Shown piece by piece: positions 51,930 through 59,583 of a stretch of 64,000 nucleotides of DNA. Below the pieces are notes generated by a model, which saw only the letters and a program-made list of their open reading frames with translations, did not search any database and was not told where the DNA came from. The number at the start of each line of letters is the position of its first letter. The stretch's first letter is position 1. The stretch is from JBCKUK01 sp038924905 (GTDB taxonomy: Bacteria > Pseudomonadota > Gammaproteobacteria > Burkholderiales > Methylophilaceae): positions 1 to 64,000 of the forward strand of contig JBCKUK010000004.1 in the NCBI GenBank assembly GCA_038924905.1. The letters run 5' to 3'. The translations under genes were made by a program, and so were the position numbers.

Positions 51930-52285
51930 GGTGTTACCTCTGTATTTATATTAAGTTTCGACTTCATGTTGAAGCTCTCGCCACAGCCGCATTCGCTTTC
52001 GACGTTTGGATTATCAAATTTGAACATCTGCTTGGGCCCTTCCTTGACGAAATCGATACGCGAGCCGTCGAGAAACGCCAGGCTGTCGGCATCGATCAGC
52101 ACACGGGCGTTGTGCGACTCGAAGATGTGATCGGTCGCGCGAATTTCGTCGGCGATGTCGAAGGTGTGCGCCAGGCCGGTACAACCCACTTTCTTCACGC
52201 CGATGCGCAGGGCAAGCCCTTTGCCGCGCTTCGCAAGCTGCTGTTGAATCTGTTTTGCCGCACTTTCAGTCAATGTAATTGCCAT
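51926..52285 (-). CDS. iscA: A-type Fe-S carrier, IscA/SufA-like
   Basis: A 119-aa carrier, first gene of the suf operon. Ligands are in GVKKVGCTGLAHTFDIADEI and VESECGCGESFNM. The VKKVGCTG context and short N-terminus (MAITLTESAAKQIQQQLAKR) fit IscA or SufA. A tail of about 13 residues follows the CGCGESF motif. AGGAG lies 8 nt before the ATG at 52285. About 205 nt of leader separate it from the predicted promoter. Confidence 0.9.
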   Translation of the reverse strand: MAITLTESAAKQIQQQLAKRGKGLALRIGVKKVGCTGLAHTFDIADEIRATDHIFESHNARVLIDADSLAFLDGSRIDFVKEGPKQMFKFDNPNVESECGCGESFNMKSKLNINTEVTP

Positions 52286-52476
52286 CAGTCAAACTCCTGG
52301 GTAGCCACAGCGGTAACCGGGAAAATTAAGGGAAAAAATACCCGTACCCATCTCTAAATCCGCTGCGTTCATACTGTCAAACCGCCATCGCGGGCCATCG
52401 TTTTAATTTCGATACACGGTATTCAAAGCTAGTCTGGCTATCCTTGTCCAGGAACATATCCATTGCCTTAGAATGG

Positions 52477-52501
52477 ATACCTGACTAATTTTGTCAACTA
52501 T
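52477..52501. promoter_or_regulatory. IscR type-1-like operator, site 1
   Basis: A 25-bp near-palindrome: ATACCTGACTAA, then TTTTGTCAACTAT. It fits the published type-1 IscR consensus (ATA, SYY, GACT, RWWWY, AGTC, RRS, TAT) with one mismatch (TGTC for AGTC). It covers the predicted -10 box and start region of the suf promoter. Confidence 0.7.
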
Positions 52502-52525
52502 ACCAATCCAGACTAAATTAGTCAA
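52497..52525 (-). promoter_or_regulatory. predicted sigma70 promoter of the suf operon
   Basis: On the minus strand TTGACT (52525-52520) and TATAGT (52502-52497) are separated by exactly 17 bp. Both boxes lie within or next to IscR-like palindromes. Transcription would begin near 52490, about 205 nt before iscA. Confidence 0.72.
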
Positions 52526-52529
52526 CAAT
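52505..52529. promoter_or_regulatory. IscR type-1-like operator, site 2
   Basis: It contains a perfect 13-bp core palindrome, GACTAAATTAGTC (52511-52523), with CAAC flank on one side matching the type-1 consensus and a poorer match on the other. Its centre is 28 bp from that of site 1, and it covers the -35 box. Confidence 0.68.
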
Positions 52530-52641
52530 ATTATTTGAAAAGTTGGGCAGGGTCGAATCTGATGAGCCTGAGGTATTTCTAGAAACAGCTCCAGTAACGA
52601 TTGGTGAGAGTATTATTAAGTTTGTTTGTACCAAATATTCG

Positions 52642-52900
52642 TCAAATTGGCGAAAACTCCCGCTTTAGCTTTGCTGGGTAACGTGACGCACTCTTGTGTT
52701 TCCCCCTTATTTTGTTGAACAATGCAAGGTAGCCGTTAGGCCGTGATGTGGAGGCGGCAGTTTCTTTAATTACTTTGGCGCCAAGGTCGCCGCATTGCGA
52801 TGGGCACTCAACGGACATGCCCCTTGCGGGTATGGACAAGCAAAAGAAAGTGATTAGCTGCCGGGCTACCCCCCCGACTTAGGGTGTTACATTTGTGCTG
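52642..52900. repeat. degenerate repeat relic upstream of suf
   Basis: Contains AAGGTCGC, GGGCACTCAACGGACATGCC and CAAAAGAAAG words also found, diverged, at about 17105-17250. A 65-aa open frame on the minus strand here (starting MSIPARGMSVECPSQ) is a product of the repeat, not a gene. The rest of 52286-52972 holds only the promoter region. Confidence 0.6.
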
Positions 52901-52972
52901 ATGTAGAGCATGCGGTTATTTCAAGAACATTGTTGAGTTACCGTTATCCAATTTAGTGATTAAGGTGGTGCG

Positions 52973-53302
52973 ATGCGATCGATACTCTTTTTATGGTGCT
53001 GTTTGGCGGCTGCTTCTTTATGTGCCGAAGAGGGTGACACTGCTCTAGGCTATGGCTCGAGTCTGGGCGGTGAAGTGCCAAACAACGCCGTGGTATTACC
53101 GCAGGCACCTGCCGTGAATGTTCCTAATGCAGTGCGACCTGTGATTGTGCTGCCGCATACTTTGGTAGTGCCTTTGCCTGAATCGAGTACGCAGAGTCAA
53201 TGTCGTTCAAAGCTAGGCAAGCCTACCACAGGCCCGCCAAAGCAAGGTAAAGGTAGTCCCAATACCATTAAAACCAGACCGATTGACCCTATTGTTTATT
53301 GA
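52973..53302 (+). CDS. small exported proline-rich protein
   Basis: A 109-aa product with a Sec signal (MRSILFLWCCLAAASLCA). The mature part is rich in Pro, Val and Asn (VVLPQAPAVNVPNAVRPVIV, VIVLPHTLVVPLPE) and ends in a basic KPTTGPPKQGKGSPNTIKTR tail. No domain recognised. It stands alone between the suf region and the broken apbC. The ATG at 52973 has a weak GGTGG site. A strong hairpin follows at 53402-53453. Confidence 0.55.
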   Translation: MRSILFLWCCLAAASLCAEEGDTALGYGSSLGGEVPNNAVVLPQAPAVNVPNAVRPVIVLPHTLVVPLPESSTQSQCRSKLGKPTTGPPKQGKGSPNTIKTRPIDPIVY

Positions 53303-53401
53303 AGCCTGCTGATTAAATTGCACTTTTTCTAGATGCAATGATGTGAGAAGCAGGCGGTAAGGGTAGAATGCGGGCCTGAACAGATTCATGGTAAATAGTA
53401 T

Positions 53402-53453
53402 GGGGATTCCGGATTTTAATGTGGGTGAGCCCACATTAAAATCCGGAATCCCC
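53402..53453. repeat. perfect 24-bp-stem palindrome
   Basis: Positions 53402-53425 (starting GGGGATTCCGG, ending GTGGG) pair perfectly with 53430-53453 across a 4-base TGAG loop. No T-run follows on either side. It lies between convergent genes and could stop transcription by structure alone or be a repeat family member. Confidence 0.85.
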
Positions 53454-53479
53454 AACTAATTAGTGTATCCACTAAAGTT

Positions 53480-54568
53480 TTATGTATTCTGAATCACGAT
53501 ATTCGGAAACTTACTGCTGTGATCCAGCGCCAATCGCGATAGCTTAATCGCCGTAGTACGCGCAATCTGCTTGTATATCGCAGCAATCGGGCCATCAGGT
53601 TCGGTAATAACTGTAGGCTTGCCGCCATCGGCCTGCTCGCGGATTTTAATATCGAGCGGCAAACTGCCGAGCAAATCAACGTTGTAATCCTTACACATTG
53701 CTGCGCCGCCGCCTGCGCCAAAGATATGTTCTTCATGGCCACATTGGCTACAGATATGCGTACTCATGTTTTCCACAATACCCAAAATCTGGATACCCAC
53801 TTTCTCAAACATCTTCAGGCCTCTGCGCGCATCCAGCAGGGCGATATCCTGCGGCGTGGTGACGATGATGGCGCCCGTGACAGGCACTTTTTGCGCAAGG
53901 GTTAGCTGGATATCGCCGGTGCCGGGCGGCAAATCAATGACCAGATAATCCACATCTTTCCAACGTGTATCGCGTAACAGTTGCTCCAGAGCGCCCGTCA
54001 CCATTGGCCCGCGCCACACCATCGGGGTTTCTACATCGACCAGAAAACCAATCGACATGGCTTGTATGCCATGCGCTTGCATCGGCTCCAGGCTTTTGCA
54101 ATCGGCGCTATCCGGCCGGCCGGATATGCTCAGCATTTATGGCTGGCTGGGGCCGTAAATATCAGCGTCGAGGATGCCTACATTCGCACCTTCGGCAGCA
54201 AGCGCCAGCGCGAGATTAACCGCCGTGGTGGATTTACCCACGCCGCCTTTGCCGGAAGCCACAGCGATGATATTTTTAACGCCGGGTAACAGCTGCACAC
54301 CACGCTGTGTGCTATGGGAAACAATACGACTGCCGATGTTGACGGTAATCTTGCCAATTTTTGGGATAGTCTTGAGCCCAGCTTCTATCATGGCCTGCAG
54401 GCTGGCCAGCTGGCTATTCGCAGGGTAGCCCAGCACAATATCCAGGCTTAGATCGTTGCCTGTTATCTTGATATTTTTAACCGCTTTGTCCGAGACGAAG
54501 TCATTGTTGGTATGGGGGTCGGTTACTTCTTTGAGCGCGGCCAGGATGTCTGATTCAGAGATTGCCAT
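53480..54568 (-). pseudogene. apbC: apbC/mrp Fe-S carrier ATPase, split by in-frame stop
   Basis: The N-terminal part (ATG at 54568) has the MIP18/DUF59 domain (ILAALKEVTDPHTNNDFVSD) and Walker A SGKGGVGKSTTAVNLALA, reading to DIYGPSQP. A TAA at 54137-54139 follows, then ATG (54136) continues in the same frame: MLSISGRPDSADCKSLEPM, LVIDLPPGTGDIQLTLAQ, and CxxC in HICSQCGHEE. Apart from the single stop, normally an ordinary residue, the 362-codon gene is complete and undecayed. Possibilities are a recent nonsense mutation, a sequencing error, or reinitiation at TAAATG giving two chains. In related genomes it sits beside metG, as here. An Mrp paralogue is at 38005. Confidence 0.85.
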
Positions 54569-54704
54569 GAAAGTACTTTAACAATAGATAAAGACCAATT
54601 TTAGCGCATGTGAAGTTTTAACGCTTACACATGTGGATTACTTATCTAAAACCCTGCTTCCTTTGCTAAAATGGTCGCCTTATCCAGTTAGCGACATCAA
54701 GCGA

Positions 54705-56825
54705 ATGCCCAGCGAAATTATAAGAAAAATATTAGTCACTTCCGCGCTCCCTTACGCCAATGGCAGCATCCACCTTGGGCATCTGGTCGAATATATCCAG
54801 ACCGATATCTGGGTGCGCTTTCAAAAGATGCAAGGGCATACCGTGCATTACGTTTGTGCAGATGATACGCATGGCACACCGATCATGCTGCGTGCGGAGA
54901 GCGAGGGTATTACGCCTGAGACCTTGATTAAACGTGTGCATGCCGAGCACAGCAAAGATTTTGCCGATTTCCTGGTCGAGTTTGATAACTATGACTCAAC
55001 GCATTCACCACAGAATAAAGAGCTGGCAAGCACTATCTACAAAGCGCTTAAGGCTAACGACAAAATTGCCGTCAAGACTATCGAGCAGTTTTATGATCCG
55101 GTCAAAAACATGTTCCTGCCGGATCGCTTCATCAAGGGCGAATGCCCCAAGTGCCATGCCAAGGACCAGTATGGGGATTCCTGCGAAGTCTGCGGCGCAA
55201 CCTACAGCCCGACGACTGAGCTGATTAATCCGTACTCTGCTGTATCCGGCGCAGCACCGGTGCGCAAAGTGACCGAGCACTATTTCTTCAAGCTTTCAGA
55301 GTGCGGGGAATTCCTTAAGCAGTGGACGCGTTCCGGTACCCTGCAACCCGAAGCTGCTAATAAGGTGGGCGAATGGTTTGAGTCAGGTTTGTCAGATTGG
55401 GATATCTCGCGTGATGCGCCGTATTTTGGTTTCGAGATTCCCGATGCGCCGGGCAAGTATTTCTACGTTTGGCTGGATGCGCCGATAGGCTACATGGCCA
55501 GCTTCAAGAACCTGTGCGATCAGAAGACAGAAGACAGAAGACAGAGGACAGAGGCGCTTAACTTTGATGAATATTGGCAACGTGAAGGCAACGAGGGGTC
55601 AAATCCGAAAACTGAGCTGTACCACTTCATTGGCAAAGACATCCTTTATTTCCATGCCTTGTTCTGGCCTGCAACACTTGAATATTCTGGCTACCGCACG
55701 CCAACCAACATCTTCGCCCACGGTTTTCTAACAGTGAATGGCGAGAAAATGTCCAAGTCGCGCGGCACCTTCATTACTGCCCGCAGCTATCTAGAGCATG
55801 TGAAGAACCCTGAATACCTGCGCTACTACTATGCCGCCAAACTCAACGGCAGCATGGAAGACATCGATCTTAACCTGGAAGACTTTGTTGCGCGGGTGAA
55901 TAGCGACCTAGTTGGTAAGTACATCAATATTGCTAGTAGGACAGCACCATTTATTACCAAGTATTTTGAGGGTAAAGTTGCATACGACCCGAAGCCAGTT
56001 GACTTAGAGATAGCGCTTCTTGATGATTTATGGGAGTCGAGAGAAATGATCCAGTCTTTTTACAACAAACGGGAATATGGTAAAGCGATTCGTGAAATCA
56101 TGAGACTGGCTGATGTTGCGAATCACTTTGTAGCGACACATGCTCCTTGGGAGCGAGTAAAAAATGTAGGAACACGTGCTTCTGTTCAGCATATATGTAC
56201 CGTTAGCCTTGAGGTGTTTAGGGTTCTAACGATATATCTAAAACCTATTCTTCCAAAAATTGCCTCGCAGGTTGAGACATTTCTGAATGTTAATCCACTT
56301 GCTTGGGAACACGCTTCCAAGGATCACGCTCTTAGCAATCAAAGTATCAACGAATATAAGCATCTCATAACCCGTATTGACCCGAAAGAGATTGAAACCA
56401 TGACTGAAGCCAATAAAGAAAATATGCAAACTACACCTACATCACCCGCGCCAGCTTCACCTTCACCCCTGACCCCTCTCCCACAGGGAGAGGGCGACTA
56501 CATTACCATTGACGACTTCGCCAAAGTGGATTTACGCATCGCCAAAATCGTAAATGCTGAACACGTGGAAGGCGCTGATAAACTGCTGAAACTCACGCTG
56601 GATATTGGTGAGGCAACTACGCGGCAGGTATTTGCTGGTATTAAATCGGCCTATGACCCAGCCACACTGGTAGGACGCTTAACGGTGATGGTGGCAAACC
56701 TCGCGCCGCGCAAGATGAAGTTTGGCATGTCTGAAGGCATGGTATTGGCTGCGAGCGACGAAAGTGGTGGCCCATTTATCCTCTCGCCTGATAGCGGTGC
56801 GCAGCCAGGGATGCGCGTTAAATAA
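54705..56825 (+). CDS. metG: methionyl-tRNA synthetase
   Basis: Class I synthetase, 706 aa. HIGH-type motif HLGHLVEYIQTDIW, zinc knuckle CPKCHAKDQYGDSCEVCG, KMSKS in NGEKMSKSRGTF, an anticodon-binding helical domain, and a C-terminal tRNA-binding OB domain (YITIDDFAKVDLRIAKIVNA). Two segments look like translated repeats: residues about 272-284 (QKTEDRRQRTE, from an AGAAGAC tandem at 55521-55556) and about 585-597 in the linker before the OB domain (from the CCCTCTCC palindrome at 56461-56496). Start at 54705 by homology; the frame extends upstream to an ATG at 54633. Confidence 0.94.
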   Translation: MPSEIIRKILVTSALPYANGSIHLGHLVEYIQTDIWVRFQKMQGHTVHYVCADDTHGTPIMLRAESEGITPETLIKRVHAEHSKDFADFLVEFDNYDSTHSPQNKELASTIYKALKANDKIAVKTIEQFYDPVKNMFLPDRFIKGECPKCHAKDQYGDSCEVCGATYSPTTELINPYSAVSGAAPVRKVTEHYFFKLSECGEFLKQWTRSGTLQPEAANKVGEWFESGLSDWDISRDAPYFGFEIPDAPGKYFYVWLDAPIGYMASFKNLCDQKTEDRRQRTEALNFDEYWQREGNEGSNPKTELYHFIGKDILYFHALFWPATLEYSGYRTPTNIFAHGFLTVNGEKMSKSRGTFITARSYLEHVKNPEYLRYYYAAKLNGSMEDIDLNLEDFVARVNSDLVGKYINIASRTAPFITKYFEGKVAYDPKPVDLEIALLDDLWESREMIQSFYNKREYGKAIREIMRLADVANHFVATHAPWERVKNVGTRASVQHICTVSLEVFRVLTIYLKPILPKIASQVETFLNVNPLAWEHASKDHALSNQSINEYKHLITRIDPKEIETMTEANKENMQTTPTSPAPASPSPLTPLPQGEGDYITIDDFAKVDLRIAKIVNAEHVEGADKLLKLTLDIGEATTRQVFAGIKSAYDPATLVGRLTVMVANLAPRKMKFGMSEGMVLAASDESGGPFILSPDSGAQPGMRVK
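56461..56496. repeat. CCCTCTCC palindrome inside metG
   Basis: A CCCCTCTCCCACAGGGAGAGGG-like hairpin lies in the linker between the anticodon-binding and OB domains; it reads in frame as PLTPLPQGEGDY. It belongs to the same family as 15724-15767. Confidence 0.75.
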
Positions 56826-56838
56826 TAGTTTCAGGCAA

Positions 56839-56870
56839 TAAAAAGCCAGCATATACCAGCGAGCTTTTTA
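56839..56870. terminator. bidirectional terminator between metG and comEA
   Basis: TAAAAAGC (56839-56846) pairs with GCTTTTTA (56863-56870) across about 16 nt, giving a stem with A/T-runs that can act for both convergent genes. Confidence 0.6.
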
Positions 56871-56885
56871 TTTAGAGAAGCAAGA

Positions 56886-57266
56886 TTAATTTTTCTTGTT
56901 AGTCTTTGCAGGTACCACTACTACAGCAGGTTTGGCTAAGGGCGCTACGGGCTTGGCAGTTGGCTTAACTTCTTTCACCATCTTGTCGGGCTTGCCAGCG
57001 ACGGCAGCCTTGGCATTGCCAACGGTAATATCCTTTTTCAGTTTAATCACAGTTTTTTTACCAAAGCCCGGCACCTTATCGAGTTCATCGACTGATTTGA
57101 ACGCACCATTTTTCTTGCGGTATTCAATAATGGCTTGGGCCTTTCTGGGACCTACGCCGTCAAGGCTCTCCAGTTGCGATTGCGTCGCCGTATTAAGGTC
57201 AACGATAGCCCATGCGGGAATGGAGAAGGCAAATACACTAACTAGAACCAGTAAAAGCTTTTTCAT
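56886..57266 (-). CDS. ComEA-like helix-hairpin-helix protein
   Basis: A 126-aa exported protein. Signal peptide MKKLLLVLVSVFAFSIPAWA, then two HhH motifs (VDLNTATQSQLESLDGVGPR and FKSVDELDKVPGFGKKTVIK), as in ComEA, the periplasmic DNA receptor for natural transformation. A basic Lys/Pro/Ala-rich tail (KPTAKPVAPLAKPAVVVVPA) is unusual and may add DNA affinity. Position after pyrF is common in betaproteobacteria. Other competence genes are not in the window. Confidence 0.9.
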   Translation of the reverse strand: MKKLLLVLVSVFAFSIPAWAIVDLNTATQSQLESLDGVGPRKAQAIIEYRKKNGAFKSVDELDKVPGFGKKTVIKLKKDITVGNAKAAVAGKPDKMVKEVKPTAKPVAPLAKPAVVVVPAKTNKKN

Positions 57267-57299
57267 GTTGCTTCCTTTTTTGATGATTGAAATTTAGAA

Positions 57300-58010
57300 C
57301 TAAACAGCACTTTCCTTGCAGATTGCCTCCAGCGCCTGTAATGGGTTGGCGGCTTGAGTGATTGGTCGGCCAATCACCAGATAGCTGGCACCGTTACGCA
57401 GCGCTTCGCCTGGTGTAACAACGCGCGATTGGTCATCGGCGCTGACATTGGCTGGACGAATACCAGGGGTGACCAGACAGAATTCCTTGCCCAATGCGCT
57501 TCTTAGCATGGCAGCTTCCTGCGCAGAACAAACTACGCCGTCCAGCCCCGCCTGCTGCGAGAGTCTTGCCAATCGCATTACCTGATCTTGTACATCGCCC
57601 TGTACGCCAATTTGGTTGAGTGCGGCTTGATCCATGCTGGTTAATACGGTGACTGTAATAAGTAGCGGGCTGTGGCCGCTTTTTGCAACACCTGTGCGTG
57701 CGGCTTGCATCATGGCAAGGCCGCCGGAGGCATGCACATTGAGCATCCATATACCCAATTTACTGGCGATTTCGCAGGTTTTAGCCACGGTGTTGGGGAT
57801 ATCGTGAAATTTAAGATCCAAAAATACACCGAAACCTTTGCCCACCAATGTTTCTACCAACTGTGGGCCTGCGGCAGTAAAAAGTTCTTTGCCCACTTTA
57901 AGCCGACACAGGTCAGGATCAAGCTCTGCGACCAAATTGAGCGCGCTTGCAGCGTCGGCATAATCCAGCGCGATGATGATTTTTGGGTCTGCTACCAGAT
58001 TAGATTTCAT
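57300..58010 (-). CDS. pyrF: orotidine-5'-phosphate decarboxylase
   Basis: Last step of UMP synthesis. TIM-barrel protein of 236 aa: IIIALDYADAASALNLVAEL, the catalytic DxKxxD in VFLDLKFHDIPNTVAKT, LNVHASGGLAMMQAA, and the phosphate loop LVTPGIRPANVSADDQSRVV. The ATG overlaps the lapB stop (ATGA), so the genes are coupled. The pyrC fragment at 25098 is broken, so a functional dihydroorotase must exist elsewhere for this pathway to work. Confidence 0.96.
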   Translation of the reverse strand: MKSNLVADPKIIIALDYADAASALNLVAELDPDLCRLKVGKELFTAAGPQLVETLVGKGFGVFLDLKFHDIPNTVAKTCEIASKLGIWMLNVHASGGLAMMQAARTGVAKSGHSPLLITVTVLTSMDQAALNQIGVQGDVQDQVMRLARLSQQAGLDGVVCSAQEAAMLRSALGKEFCLVTPGIRPANVSADDQSRVVTPGEALRNGASYLVIGRPITQAANPLQALEAICKESAV

Positions 58011-59176
58011 ACGGCAGATTCGCTAGGCTCTGAAGGAAACGATTCCCAGGCGTTACAAGCAGGGCATTGCCAGTGATAATGTTTTGCGCGAAATCCGCAC
58101 TGATCACAGTAATAGGCATTGCGATGACCGATGGCATTACGTATGGTTTGCTGCATGACATGGATATCTTGATCTTCATTGTTACCCAACAGCAATCGCG
58201 CCTGTAATAATTGATCCAGAGTTTGCAGGCTAGGTTTTTTTGCCAGCTCATCACGTGCCAGTTTGGCTGCAGTTTCAGCGCCTTGCTCTTCCAGAATGGC
58301 TTCGTAGATGACACCAAGCAACGTGGGCAATTTGTAGGTTTGCAGATAAGTTTTAAGCAAGCTGAGACCGTCCGCAACCCTGCCCAGCGCGTGATAGCTG
58401 GCAAGCATTTTTTCAGCGATGAGGCCGATATAATCCGGCTGCTGAAATTCAATACGTTTCCATAGCGAGATTGCAGCCTCATGATTGCCAGCACTCACCT
58501 CTATTCCGCCCAGCATGACATTGGCACGCACACAATTCTTGTTGGCATCTAATGCCAGGTATAGCTGTCGTTCAGCCGTATCCAGATCATTGTTCAGTAT
58601 TGCTTTCATGGCGATTTCGCAATGGTATTGTGCCACTTCCTTACGAAATGCCACGCCGGATAAACGCTCCAGCTCAACAGCACTTTCTATGGCTTTTCCC
58701 CACTCACGTTCACGCACATAAATTTCCAGCAAGGCACGTAGTGCGGGCTGTTCATAGCGGCTATCGCCCAGCGATTTAAATAACTCCTCGGCGCGGTCAA
58801 GCAAACCGGCCTTGAGGTAGTCTTGCGCCAATTCAGCCATCACAGCCAGTTTTTGCGGGTCGGGGAGCTCTTTACGTTCCAGTAAACTGAGGTGCAGGTT
58901 GATTGCGCGGTCAACCTCACCACGTCTGCGGAATAGACTGCCTAGTGCAAAATGAAGTTCCAATGAGTCAGCGTTGGCTTCCACCGCCTCAACAAAAGCA
59001 TCAATGGCTTTGTCGTGCTGATTGCTGATAAGAAAATTCAAGCCTTTGAAATAGGCTGCCGGCAAGGCCGTTGATTCAGACAATAACTGCTTGATATCCA
59101 GCCGCGCGGCCAGCCAGCCCAAGGTAAAAAACAGGGGCAGTACGAGTAGCCACCAAAATTCAAATTCAATCTGCAT
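58007..59176 (-). CDS. lapB: LPS assembly protein LapB (YciM)
   Basis: Regulates LpxC turnover and so lipopolysaccharide synthesis. N-terminal membrane anchor (FWWLLVLPLFFTLGWLAARL), a long array of TPR repeats (about residues 35-340), and a C-terminal rubredoxin-like metal site YYCDQCGFRAKHYHWQCPAC. Length is 389 aa, same as E. coli. The small membrane gene lapA, often upstream, is absent; a terminator lies between ihfB and lapB instead. Confidence 0.93.
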   Translation of the reverse strand: MQIEFEFWWLLVLPLFFTLGWLAARLDIKQLLSESTALPAAYFKGLNFLISNQHDKAIDAFVEAVEANADSLELHFALGSLFRRRGEVDRAINLHLSLLERKELPDPQKLAVMAELAQDYLKAGLLDRAEELFKSLGDSRYEQPALRALLEIYVREREWGKAIESAVELERLSGVAFRKEVAQYHCEIAMKAILNNDLDTAERQLYLALDANKNCVRANVMLGGIEVSAGNHEAAISLWKRIEFQQPDYIGLIAEKMLASYHALGRVADGLSLLKTYLQTYKLPTLLGVIYEAILEEQGAETAAKLARDELAKKPSLQTLDQLLQARLLLGNNEDQDIHVMQQTIRNAIGHRNAYYCDQCGFRAKHYHWQCPACNAWESFPSEPSESAV

Positions 59177-59209
59177 TAAAGCCCTAATTTACAACACAAA
59201 AAGACGAAA

Positions 59210-59247
59210 AAAACGGCAGACTCCCCAATTGAAGAAACTGCCGTTTT
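59210..59247 (-). terminator. Rho-independent terminator after ihfB
   Basis: AAAACGGCAG pairs with CTGCCGTTTT across an 18-nt loop, followed on the minus strand by TTTTTTCGTCTTTTT. It separates rpsA-ihfB from lapB-pyrF-comEA. Confidence 0.8.
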
Positions 59248-59286
59248 GATGAAGATTTGACTATACAGTCGGCTTGTTCGGCCGAT

Positions 59287-59571
59287 TTAATCAGCCAGGT
59301 CAACGCGCTCGCGCAGCTCTTTGCCAGCTTTAAAGTGGGGTACATATTTTTCAGGTACTTGCACTTTGGTACCGGTTTTGGGGTTGCGTCCAAGGCGAGG
59401 GGGGCGGTAGTTCAAACTAAAGCTGCCGAACCCCCTGATCTCAATACGCTCACCAGTTGAGAGATTAGCCGACATGGAATCAAGAATTGCCTTCACGGAA
59501 AGCTCGGCATCCTTGACTACCAGTTGCGGAAAGCACGCTGCCAGATTGGCGATTAGTTCTGATTTTGTCAT
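59287..59571 (-). CDS. ihfB: integration host factor beta subunit
   Basis: DNA-bending nucleoid protein, 94 aa, partner of IhfA. HU/IHF fold with LSTGERIEIRGFGSFSLNYR and the DNA-contacting arm PPRLGRNPKTGTKVQVPEKY. Starts MTKSELIANLAACFPQL. It follows rpsA by 12 bp and is followed by a terminator, the standard rpsA-ihfB arrangement. Confidence 0.96.
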   Translation of the reverse strand: MTKSELIANLAACFPQLVVKDAELSVKAILDSMSANLSTGERIEIRGFGSFSLNYRPPRLGRNPKTGTKVQVPEKYVPHFKAGKELRERVDLAD

Positions 59572-59583
59572 GGCCTGATCGCC

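Noticed and set aside
52642..52839. 65-aa frame starting MSIPARGMSVECPSQ
   Set aside because: Arises from a degenerate repeat also present near 17.1-17.3 kb; no ribosome-binding site or domain.
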